This document shows, piece by piece, positions 22,348 to 32,625 of a stretch of DNA of 64,000 nucleotides (the first letter of the stretch is position 1; the number at the start of each line of letters is the position of its first letter). Source of the DNA: Dactylonectria macrodidyma (Eukaryota > Ascomycota > Sordariomycetes > Hypocreales > Nectriaceae); the NCBI GenBank assembly GCA_020744425.1, contig JAGMUV010000026.1, positions 868,001 through 932,000 on the forward strand. The letters run 5' to 3'. The notes beneath the pieces were generated by a model. It saw only the letters and a list, made by a program, of their open reading frames with translations, made no database searches and had not been told where the DNA came from. The position numbers and the translations under genes are program-made.

Positions 22348-23449
22348 GTTTGCGGCAGAAGTCAAACTTCTTCGATGCTGAGTCGGGGTTTATTAGGTTC
22401 AGATAGTAATGCGGTAGTTGGCAAGTGTTGAGTGATTGGTGCGACGATGAATATTAGGGAGTCTGTTTGGGATGCTGAGGAGTAGTTGAAATTGAGTCTG
22501 TGCCGTCAGAAATCTGGCGGCATTGGGTCTGGTAGTTATATCCATCTTCCCCCCTCAAGCCAGGTCGATTAGCAAGATGGCAAATTGGCCATCGTTCTGG
22601 TTGGCACAGCCCCGGCGCAGCCCCTTGGGGGATCATGGCTCCTTTGCGACGACGATTCCGAAAGCGATTTCATGAATACTTTGGACCATCTACGAGTAGA
22701 TATTGTTACAGAAGTAGCCGAGCTCCATCAATCTAGCGCCTTGCGGTACATAGATTCGATTTATGAAACCCCGAGTTTCTCAATTTGCCTTCGGGTTGAT
22801 CCATTGGGTGTGGTGAAATGCCAAGCCACAACAGTCACATATTTTCTCGTTATCGGGTCGGTCTTCGGGTTACTTGGCGAGAGGCAACGGGAATCCGAGA
22901 ACGAGTATGGTAAATACGAACAGCAGCTGTACTGAGACGAGCAGAGCGAAGGTCGTCCAGCCTCCTACCCTGGAAGCAGCGCTGGAAATATGTAAATGCC
23001 TACGCTCTACAGGCAGAGAATGCAACTGCAATAATTCTCACAGCCCAATGGCCCCCAGTGGGGGCCAGGAGTCGAAATCTTGACCTCCACTCTGCCCGTG
23101 GCTAGTTTCCGTGTGCCACCTCCACTTCACGGTCCTCGTCTTCCAAGCGTTGCGCAGCGTTTCGAGGCAGGTACAGGTCACCGCAGTGATCCCGCTGCAG
23201 ATGAGCAGCGGACTCGCACAATAACCTCATGCTATACTAAGCCTAGCGTTCTTCATCTGCCATGGCAGAGGACATGGTCGTTTTGTTCGACATATATTAA
23301 AAGCTCATCTTCAACAGCAGTCTGTTTACCTTTCTTCTTTCACAAGTTCTACACTGTTCATTCGATGCCCAGTTTGAGGAATGCTTTCTTGCGTGTCCCA
23401 CGAGATCTAACCACCGAACTCCCAATGCCCGCAACAGCCGAGCCACACG
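22348..23449. other. Intergenic
   Basis: About 1.1 kb holding the RTA1 promoter side and the 3' flank of the methyltransferase gene. Several 60-125 codon frames exist on both strands but show no family motif or repeat. I call no gene. Confidence 0.5.
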
Positions 23450-25127
23450 TTAGTTAGGCTTTCGGCCGACGACCTTATGCAGAATGTATGCATGAGGTTT
23501 TCCCGATCGCATCTCCGTGCGAAGTCGAGCTACGAAAAGAAGGGCCTCTTCCTCACTCCATCCGAGTAATTCGATCGCAGGACGGAGCACAAACCCTTCC
23601 AAATCGTTGTCTAGGGCGGCCAGGATGTAGCTGCCGATCTCTTTCAATCGCAGGTCCATGGGCCAGGGACCGACCGGCATCTATAATTTTGTGATACTTC
23701 GTCAGCAGAGGTTGAATCATCCCACGGTCACGAACTTACTTTGAAATCATGTTCCTCGATATCTGCGAATCCAGCCGCCATCATTGACGTCTCCAGCGTG
23801 CCGTCTTCCACAATCGTAAATGCCCGTTTTGACCTGGTTCCTGTTTGTTCCCAGAAGTCGCCCCATGCTTTCATAGAACTGCTCTCCTTAACAGTGTCAT
23901 CATCGCTGGCGAAGTGCATCAATCGCTCGTGGAACTCGATATGCCCGCCGGGTTTCAAAGCCTTGAAGGCTTGCTTGGTGAGTGCATTCCAGTCTGGGAT
24001 ACTCCCAATCATTGCCCGACAATGTACACAGTCAAATTTTTCTTTGAAAGTCCATTCCTGACAGCAGTCATCGATCTGGCTGTGCCCGAATCAGCATTCG
24101 CTCTGTACTGAATTTGTTACAACGTACAACTCAAGATTGGGTGGGACCCATGTGGGTTGGATGGGAGATATATCGGTGCCAATAACGCGGGCACTGGGAT
24201 GTTCGTCGGCGAAGTCACTACCTCCTGATTAGCATCCGACCTACACCTCCAGCGATGACTTGGGAACCATACATAGCCCATATTCCTAGATCATTCACCC
24301 ATTAGTAAGTGGTCCCAGTTACCAACGAGATAGGCCAATGCTTTAGTTACCTGTTCCAGTTCCGACATCAAGGACGGTCTAGGTGGTGTTGTCAGTCCGG
24401 GCAATCACGTCTATGAGCGCACGAGGAATACCTGTACGTTATTCTGGATAGGTGCCAGATATAGTTTACCTTCCAGCGAAAGCCTAAAGGCGTGGTGTGT
24501 ATAAAAACTTGTGAATGAGGCATCAGACAATCTCACGGGCTCCAATCTTACAAGATATCTAATGTTTCGTTTTGCTTTTCATCGTTCGGCTCCCTTCTCA
24601 CTTCGATCAGCTGGCGGTGATTTCATAGTCCTGCGCTTCACTAACCAGTACTCCTCGCCTTGAGGACTGGCATGGTACCTCCTCCCATTCTTGTAATTGA
24701 AGTTTGTGTACTCGGAAATCATAGACGACGTAGATTCGTTATCTCGATCGTCAGCGTAGTCTGATGTGGCAGACAACGTGGATTCGTCGTCTCGATCATC
24801 GGTATAGACTGATGTGGCAGACGATTTGGATCTATCGTCTCGGTCGAAGACGTAGTCGCCATCGTCGCTGTGATCGGATTCGGCTGAAGAGTTCGGCGTG
24901 GAGTTCGACGATGTGTTGAGAGAGGTGCTCGACGGTGATGCATTCTTCGAGTACGTTTTGGAGCACGTCGCGAGCCCTGTATCGGAAGAGGGCTCAGCCT
25001 CGCGATCTAGGTTGGATAGTGACACTGGATTGCCGCACGAAGGAACGCCTTCCACATCATCCAATGCTTCTGCAACTCCTTCAACTATAGGAGGCTGTCG
25101 CATCAGCGCTTGGGCGTGAACATCCAT
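23450..25127 (-). CDS. LaeA-like SAM-dependent methyltransferase
   Basis: Class I methyltransferase of the LaeA/Tam-domain group, whose founder is a nuclear regulator of secondary metabolism; many paralogues are of unknown target. Eight exons: 25127-24642, 24589-24552, 24507-24432, 24378-24351, 24285-24273, 24217-24128, 24079-23740, 23680-23450, giving 433 aa. About 120 residues at the N-terminus are Ser/Asp-rich with three degenerate repeats of the type [15 protein letters not shown]. Then come [14 protein letters not shown], the LAPIQNNVQ segment, SAM motif [29 protein letters not shown], and [17 protein letters not shown]. The end is [18 protein letters not shown]. One exon is only 13 nt and encodes the end of motif I. 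Divergent from the P4-ATPase remnant. Confidence 0.88.
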
Positions 25128-25673
25128 GCTGATTTGGGAGGGATTCGGATGAGGTTCGCAAAGTACTCATTTGTTCAAAAGAAGCTTTTTTGGGCGGGCC
25201 AGTGAGAGATCTGCCGAACAAATAGAATGCCATCGTTTGCACAGCCCGTTTCCCAGGCCGAGGGATCCCTTCTCGTCCTTGTTGTTCTCGTTCTCGTTCC
25301 GTTCTCGTTTTCGTTCTCGTTCTAGCTCATTGGATGGATCAAAGGACACTAGGGCCGTTTCTCACTGCTGCTAAGACCTAGCATCTTAAGCGCCTCCCTA
25401 ATCTGATATATAAAGCTGCTGTCTCCGGCTCCAGGAAGCCGAGGAAGCGAACTCCACCCCCCTCTGTTGCTCCTCCCGACTCTCCTTCCGGCTTCCCCAG
25501 ACTCTGGCTTACTCGTCGGCGTGCTCAGCTTGAATCGAGAAATTCATTAGCATCTACAGCTCATTTTGTACCACAACCTCTGCCATCTCACCCCGACTTT
25601 CTTCTAACTTCAAATCCTGCATCTCGGATGTAAGAGATCTCGGACGCGTGCGGTGCATGCCTTGACGATCACC
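25128..25673. promoter_or_regulatory. Bidirectional promoter region with TTCTCG repeats
   Basis: Lies between the methyltransferase start (25127, minus) and the P4-ATPase start (25674, plus). An imperfect TTCTCG hexamer run spans about 25284-25323, typical of pyrimidine tracts near fungal promoters. A TATA-like GATATATAAAG occurs at about 25404. Confidence 0.4.
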
Positions 25674-26117
25674 ATGTCTTCTGAAGGCCACTGGCTAAAA
25701 CACCTTCTCGACGTCATCTTGCGACGCCAGCCATTTCCGCAATCCCGCAATAAGGGCCGTCAGATCTCTCTTCGGGTAGGGAATCGAAATCTGCTGATAG
25801 ACGAACGACGCGAAGCACCATACATTTCCAACGCAATCCGGACCTCACGGTATACCATTTGGGACTTCCTGCCTCGTCAGCTCCTTTTCCAGTTTTCTCG
25901 CTTGGCCCATGCCTATTTGATGGTTGTTGCCATCTTGCAGGTTATTCCTGGGCTGAGCACAACTGGCAAGTTCACCACCATCATTCCTTTGACCATCTTC
26001 GTCTTCTTGGTCATTGCGAAAGAAGGATACTATGATTGGAAAAGGTATCGCGCCGATGTCGCCGAGAACAGTCAAACAGTTTTCGTCCTCCAACAATGTC
26101 ATCACAATGACTCGTAA
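25674..26117 (+). pseudogene. P4-type phospholipid flippase ATPase, N-terminal remnant
   Basis: The ATG at 25674 begins MSSEGHWLKHLLDVILRR. The frame contains the P4-ATPase entry signature NAIRTSRYTIWDFLPRQLLFQFSRLAHAYLMVVAILQVIPG and FVFLVIAKEGYYDWKRYRADVAEN, which covers the first two membrane helices. Full family members have about 1100-1500 residues. Here the resemblance stops at about 26075, after ADVAEN, and a stop follows at 26117. None of the phosphorylation (DKTGT), nucleotide-binding or later membrane segments is found downstream. The break coincides with the start of a pogo-like fragment, so a transposon-associated rearrangement removed the rest. Confidence 0.8.
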
Positions 26118-26424
26118 AAGGCCTCGACACGTTTATTCAGAAGAAAAGATTGCTAACGATATATCAGACGTCACAAACAAGCGTCTATCCCTCACCAAGG
26201 CTTGTCAGAAGTGGGGAGTGCCAAAGCAGACCGTCTCCGATCGACTCAACGGACAAGGCGCCTTAGCCGATCAGATTCAGCCAAAAGCACGCAGGGGTCT
26301 GCATCTACCCACTTCTATCCACACCCACCTCAACAGTGATAGAATAGATGACTTACTAAGCCGACCTGAAGTTGAATTGATAGAAATAGACCATATCTAT
26401 CAACGTAGATGCCATCTACGGTGA
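26107..26424 (+). pseudogene. Pogo-family transposase N-terminal fragment
   Basis: ATG 26107 opens MTRKRPRHVYSEEKIANDI, then a helix-turn-helix region KRLSLTKACQKWGVPKQTVSDRLNG of the psq/CENP-B type seen at the start of pogo transposases. The frame ends at 26424 without a DDE domain. It overlaps the end of the P4-ATPase frame in another phase. No inverted termini were found around it. Confidence 0.6.
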
Positions 26425-26908
26425 TACAGAACGCCTCAAACGCCACAGCGGATCAAGGATATCCCGCCATCATTAGACCATCCACCCCCATCTCCCTCAT
26501 CAACCTGCCGGCCTAGTTCATTCTCAAGCGCCTCGATCTCTGTACTCCTAAGGACGAATGGTGGCTGCTGATCTGCTAGTCTGCCAGCAGCATATATGTA
26601 TGTATCCACGTGGAGTGCCTCACCGGCTCGGGTCAATTGAGGTGCTGGGATAGTAACAATATGTTGAATATGTGGCAAAAGGACTGCCTAGCAGGCAACA
26701 ACCAATTATACTGCTGCTTTGCAAGCAGAAGTATCTCCATCGTGTATTTGGTTCAGCTCAATTCCGCTCCTTCAGAGAGGAGAGGAAGGGAAAAAAAAAA
26801 AGACAATTCACCTCAAAATCTGACAGAAAACTGTGGTTAAACATGGTACCATGTCTAAGCACGGTTGGGTGGCACTCGCTTATCATGTAGGTTATACATT
26901 GACTACTT
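26425..26908. other. Transposon-derived or non-coding filler
   Basis: Contains an A-run at about 26791-26801 and an 80-codon minus-strand frame (26436-26678) with no recognisable motif. It probably belongs to the same degraded insert as the pogo fragment, but I cannot mark its right edge. Confidence 0.35.
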
Positions 26909-28431
26909 TCATCCCCGGACAGGCTCTATGCCGTGCGAGTCGCGACTACTTAATGACCCGCCTCCGTTCTGAGTGGACGCTTCTACCGAGTTAGAATAGG
27001 CGCCTTCGATCTGCACAGAATAAGCCGCTCCTTGATTGAGCAGCACGTCAGTATCATTGTGATGGAAGCCAAGCTGCCTTTTGGGACTAGAGGGCGTCGC
27101 CTCCATGCTATGCATCTCCACCGTAGTGGTAACAGTTGGCCAAGCCTTCTGTTTACCATGTTCAGCATCTTGGGTTCTGCCATCCAAGGTCGTTTCGCCA
27201 ACTCGGGTTCCTCGGGATCGAGACATGACGTAGTCTGATCTGTGGCCTTCCGAGGACCGAGCAATCTTTCCAATGAGGGAGGCCATCGACATCTCAATAT
27301 TAAGTTTGACGATATAAGCGAGAGGGTGGAACTGCATATACCTAGACAACAAACCTCATAGTCAGTGTATTGTCAGGTCTTTCGGTATCCAATATCTGGT
27401 TGATACGTGGGTAAGGGTGTTCTTACACGAAAGTGTTCTTCAAGCTCATCATACAAACGATGAGAACGTCCATGCTCAAGGAGAAATATATGATGAACAT
27501 GTTGAACTTGACGAGATTGTCGTACTTGGTCAGGCCAAGCCCAACCAGATTCTTCTTGACAATACGAATAAAGAGAATATTGAGAGCACCGTCGACAAGG
27601 AGGTAGATGACCTTTTCACATCGATCCCAGATGTCATTGACGTGTATGTATGATTGCGAAATTTGCAACCGTGCTGGTATCCAAATGCAGTAGACCGTAA
27701 TGTTGATAATCGTAATGAGTGTTGCGACGCCGTACTTGACCTTCCAGACGAACTTTTGGTCATGAATCAGGATTGCGCATCGGTTTACGATAATCTGCAG
27801 GAGAAACTGGACTTGAAGCGCCCAGAGGGTTACTGGAGTGGCAAGCAGCCGTTAGTTCGGTAGACCAAAGGTATTAAACGTAAAGGGATAAAGTATGCTT
27901 ACGGATGCAAAAATAGAATGCAAAGCTGCATATTGAATCAGTTATAGTACCTTTTGGAGTGCAGAATGCATTATCTGGGGATGAAGCTCACCTCGGCTGT
28001 ATCACCCCAAGAATGTACATGAAGCAGATGATTCCAAACCCAAGACAGACAGAAATCTCGGCCCAAATCATCCAGATGTATGCATTGCGCAGCATGGTAA
28101 ATTTACGCCGGCGGTATGCACTTGCTGTTTGCTTGATGGCCGTCCATGTCGTCAACTGTGACGGGACAAGAGCACGAACGAGGTCGAGTGCGACTTGGGC
28201 AAAGTGATTGTTTACAAGGAGAGAAAGAGATTCCTAAGGAAAGCTCTGACTTAAAGCTATTTATACAATATTCATAAAGTGAGACTATTCATAAAGTATG
28301 AAAGTCACATGATCGTTCCCTCACATCAACCAGCCAATCCCCAGGGTAAAACCCCATGCAACAGATGCAATGATCAAGTCATTTTGGGTCACCGGCTCGG
28401 AAACGTAGGTGTCGGGGATAAGAGTGATCAT
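26909..28431 (-). pseudogene. Integral membrane protein gene, split by a solo LTR
   Basis: Family of fungal membrane proteins with about six to seven hydrophobic segments. It starts at ATG 28431 (MITLIPDTYVSEPVTQNDLI). Exon 1 runs 28431-28326, is interrupted by the 169-bp LTR, and resumes at 28151 to 27992 (one TSD copy counted). Further exons are 27925-27903, 27832-27427 and 27341-26909. Without the insert the exons would keep one frame of about 375 codons. Marks: NAYIWMIWAEISVCLGFGII, TLWALQVQFLLQII, VYCIWIPARLQISQSYIHVN, FNMFIIYFSLSMDVLIVCMMSLKNTFVYMQFHP and a hydrophilic tail. The LTR brings a stop two codons after its edge, so as it stands the product ends after about 36 residues. Confidence 0.85.
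28157..28325 (+). mobile_element. Solo LTR, copy 2 (169 bp)
   Basis: Same family and length as 4997-5165. It has a perfect 5-bp target duplication TCAAC (28152-28156 and 28326-28330), proof of insertion into the first exon of the membrane-protein gene. A solo LTR implies a full element inserted first and was then lost by LTR recombination. Confidence 0.95.
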
Positions 28432-31400
28432 TGTGCGACCAAGAGGAGAGAATTATTAGTAGTGCAAAGGGAGCGAATAGAATGCTCTCATAGTCGAGCT
28501 GAGAAGCTGGTCAAGGGGATGAAGGCAGCATTGAGGCGGGGTTTTATGGAAGGACTCGAGAATCGAATGTTGGGCGATATTAGCAAAACGTCGATCAGGA
28601 AAAGGAGGTCGTATTTCTCTCCCCTGCTGCCGGGCTTATCAAGATCAACTGGCCCCGGGATGATTCATTGCCCAAACCGTCCCGCATCCGAAGTGGAACC
28701 CAACAACTCGTTAAAGCCTCTTGGGAGTCACCTAAATTATGCCAGCTTCGGAGCCACATTTGCTGGCTCTCACGGCCCAAGACCCAAGACTGCTGGTGAT
28801 CGACGTAGTGTGCAGTCTATTGTTGAAGCATTGTGTCCCGACGTGTGTTCGCGAGTCAGGTCGGCTTTCTATGACTTCAAGACTCGTGTCCTAGGTCAGC
28901 AAAGAGCTGCAGAATAGTCGGGAACCCCGCGCTTGGCAGGCATTTGCATGTTCAACTCCACTTCATTTCCACCAGCGACATGAGTAGGCGAAAGACTAGG
29001 CTGGATTGACATATCTCAAACCCCGCAAAGTAACCAACGTCGACTCAACTTTTTGGTGAGGCTTATGCAGGCTTCATGCGCATCGGGTACAAGATCGTTT
29101 AGCCTGAGGAAGACGTCTTCAAATGCATAACAATGCCCGCATAAACATCTGCACGTCAAAGCGGTGATAGAGTTCGCCTAGCACACCGGTTCAGGTGAAG
29201 TCAGGGCTAGCTCCGTGCGCCGAGTTGTAACTTCGACAGATGTAGCAAAGCGTTGGCAACTCAAATCTGGGCTTGCGAATGGCATGTCTTATGCTTCTAA
29301 GCTCGAGTGACATCGTGGTTCCTAATCAATATCCAGTAAGGCCGGTTGGAAATTGAGGCAATAATGCAAGCCAACCGTCTTGTCGCGCAGGGGTTTCGTA
29401 ATCTGCCCTAAATTTAGCTCAAGATCGTTGAATTGTCCGGGACTAGGAGGCCAGATTAATGCCCGATCTCCCCCGTAAGCCCAGTCGAGTCATGCCCCAG
29501 GCTTACGGACTGATCGTCCAATGATCGCCACATCCGCTCGATTCATGTGCGCCTAGCTGTTGTGTCAGGGGTAGTCTCCGCGGTGGCGAAAAATGGCTTC
29601 CCCGTAGTGTTGGTCGCGTCCGCTCCCACGGGGGGCACGCTGACCGGCAAAAGGGGCCCCTGGCCCGCAGATTTAAGTGAAGCACAGAACTGAATTAATA
29701 CCCGTTTGGTTCATGTGGGGCTTGGGAGCCTAAGGGCCTCGGCGAGGAAGTTCAGGGATGGGCCGAGCTTGAGACCCGCCAAGTCGCAGGAGTAATAACA
29801 CCACTTACTACGAACTGAAATATGTATAACTTAACTAAATTTCATCTACTTCGACGTCCATGATAAGCGAGTGAAACAGACAAGCGAGTGAAACACCGGC
29901 GTTTAGGGGGAGGAGTGCCTAGGCCCGAATCAGGTAATGGAGTTGTGGTGGGCAAGGGCGGAGGGTGCACTAGCTGTCAGCATGGGTGGTAGATTCTCCG
30001 GTGGGTGGTCAACCCTTGGCCGGTTCAACGAGTCGGATAAGTAAAAATAGCACGGGATGTAAGGGACCATGCAAGCAATAGCATGGGATGAATTTTGTAA
30101 CAGAAAAGCAAGCTTATGAATAGAGGCAAGCTGCTCGTGAGGATGGTGAGGGGACAGCCGTCTTGACTCGTAGATGCAACACCACGATGCAACACTGGGA
30201 GCGAAGGGAGATGCAGCAAGTAAAGTACCTGCCCAAGGGCAGATAAGAGATGCAAATGAGGTATTTGACTAAATAAGTTTTGAGAGCGCGGCTCGGAGAT
30301 GGCTACCAAGTTAGCAAAGTTGAAGCTGCATCGCGCTCAGATCTCAACAGCCAAGACGCAGAGGACCCAGGAGTTACGACCCCCCCGTCGGACAGATGGA
30401 CTTCTTGAGTAAGGTTTATTCCAGAAGCAATGAGCTGATGACGAAGGGAAGCCCGATCTGGGCCTGTGTTTCAAACGGGAACTCGATTAGGACTTTCCCG
30501 CTCCTGGAAGCACTTCCGTGACGCTGTCATATTGGTTATGGATGGGCCGCAAGGATGAGACAGCGAAAAGAGGGGACAAGAAGAAAAGAAAGCAAATACG
30601 GGACTGAGTGACGTCGAAAATGTCGAGGGCATCACAAGAAGAAAGGGGATGATGTTTGTTTTTGACCTACTAACTTACTAAGCCACCTCTTTATTAATAG
30701 ATAGTCACCCCGTGTATGTTGGAAGCTTGTCAACGGTATCATTCTCACTCGGGGTGATCCGTAATGTTACGGCGGGACGGGATGTTAGTCTATGGCTCGG
30801 CGACCCTTGACCTCTATTCGTCGCTCAACCGCAAACCTTTTTGTTCATTGTATGGTAAAGCTTATAGACTAGAGTTTGATCTTCTTCTCGCGTGGAAATG
30901 GCCCGATGGTGTGGGATCACCGGTGCTTCATCGGAGATAAAGTGTTATATTCACCCTTGCATGTTCTGACGTAGAGGAGACAGATGGGAGGAGAGCAAGT
31001 GATAACTCATTGATACGCATATGCACGTTTCCAACGTTCCAAGAATACAAACCTGCACTGCCATTGCATTACATACTACGTAGTACGTCTCTGGACTAGA
31101 TGAGTGGAGACAGGTCTTCCTCGAGACAACTGTGAAGATGGCAGCCGATAAACCGAGAGCTTTTCGCGTAAATGCGACGCACGGAGCTGTAAGCGAGGCT
31201 CTAACAGTCGGCATATAGTTCAGCTGAAGTATCCGTGCTGGTGGATTCAAATCGATCTGGATTTTCGGCGATGCAGGAGCATTGGGCTTTGAGCATTGAC
31301 AGAAGCTGGATCGAGAAGTCAACTTCAACGATCATTGGCCAATTCTAAAGACTTTTACGAATTTGAACTAAGCTCTATCCGAGAAAATGCGACATGGAAG

Positions 31401-32625
31401 AGGCAAAATCTTAAGCGAAGCAATCCAATGGAAGGGATCCGCGGCCACTTGTGGCTCTCCTTCCAGATTTGACCCGCCATGAAACGCACCTTCCCCGAGC
31501 GCCACTGTCTCGGAACCGCCCTGAGAGCCCAAAGTATAGGCTTGCGGTGCCTGAGGCATTGACTTTAGTAGCGTCCGTCAATGCTGACCGATTTTGACAC
31601 CTTTTTCCTGCTCAAGCTCTCCATTCTTTCAAACATTATCAATACCTGCACGAGTCATGAAGGCTCATTTCATCAACGACGATGATTGATGGGAAGTTTT
31701 GCACGATATTTCAGCCCTCGCTCTCGAGGAACCAGCATGCCACGATATTCCAGCTCAATGAGTCCCCGGTCTCAAGTAAGGGCGAGTCCAGGGCGCTCCT
31801 GACCTTCGCGCATCATGGTGGGGCGGCAACCCCCTGCCTCGGTAGCGTGGCAGGCCCTGGTTCCAATATGCACCAAGCTCGGTTCCAGGGGCATAAGGAA
31901 TTGAGGACCACAGGGGATGGGCAGCGACGTGTGATTGAGCGAAGCCACCGATGTGGTCCGTTCTCAGCTCGACCAAAGGCCTTCTGAGTCTGACAGGCCC
32001 TGCCAATCTATTCCGTTTTTCGCTGCGGCCCCGACCCTGGGCAGTTTGGACCCTTCTATGTGACACTTTGTTCCCAATGGCGGCGGCGAGCATCGGGCCA
32101 GTCAACCTCCTCTTGGCTCTTCTCCCGCGTCCCCATACCTCTCTGCGCTCTTGTCTCAGGCTGCCGTGCCAAAGCTTCTCGTTGCTTGCGGCCCTTCGGG
32201 GTATGACCCTGTCTGGCGGGGCTTTGGGCGCCTGGCTGTGGTCATGGGGCCCCAATATTCTATCACGGCCATCAACAGGGGCAGATGACCAAGAAACAAC
32301 CTGTCTTCCAGTGACTGTATGCCCAGCAATAAGCGAAGGAACCCAACCCAAGTGCGCCCCATCTTGGCGTTGAACCAATGTCTGGGGTTGCCATCCACAC
32401 TTGGATTTGTTATATAACCTCAATTCCAGAATCGATGTTCCACTCAGGTCCTGCCAGCCTCCTCAAAGCCGAAACACTCCAGCCCTGCGGCGTCTGCGTT
32501 GACATATGCTCTAGCTCGCCGCCCTAACATCGACGGCAGTGTCATCTCAAGCCGGCGCAATCAATCTCTGGCACTGATCTACTTCCCCTTCTGGCCATCC
32601 GACCAAACAGGATTGTTTCGACACC
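28432..32625. other. 4.2-kb region with no recognised gene
   Basis: Many short frames exist. The longest is a 222-codon minus-strand frame at 31755-32423, overlapped by plus-strand frames of similar length. Its composition is Arg/Pro/Gly-rich without motifs, so I reject it. No transposon termini, tRNA or tandem repeat were noticed. The right end is the Uds1 promoter, with CT-rich leader near 32560-32620. Confidence 0.45.

Noticed and set aside
15860..25127. Secondary-metabolite gene cluster
   Set aside because: An efflux pump, regulator and LaeA-like methyltransferase are present, but there is no polyketide, peptide, terpene or other backbone enzyme, so a cluster is not supported.
28279..28917. 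212-codon plus-strand frame starting in the solo LTR
   Set aside because: It crosses the LTR and is antisense to exon 1 of the disrupted membrane protein; no motif.
31755..32423. 222-codon minus-strand frame and overlapping plus-strand frames
   Set aside because: Arg/Pro/Gly-rich, no domain, no repeat or splice support; two opposite frames of similar length show that low stop density explains them.
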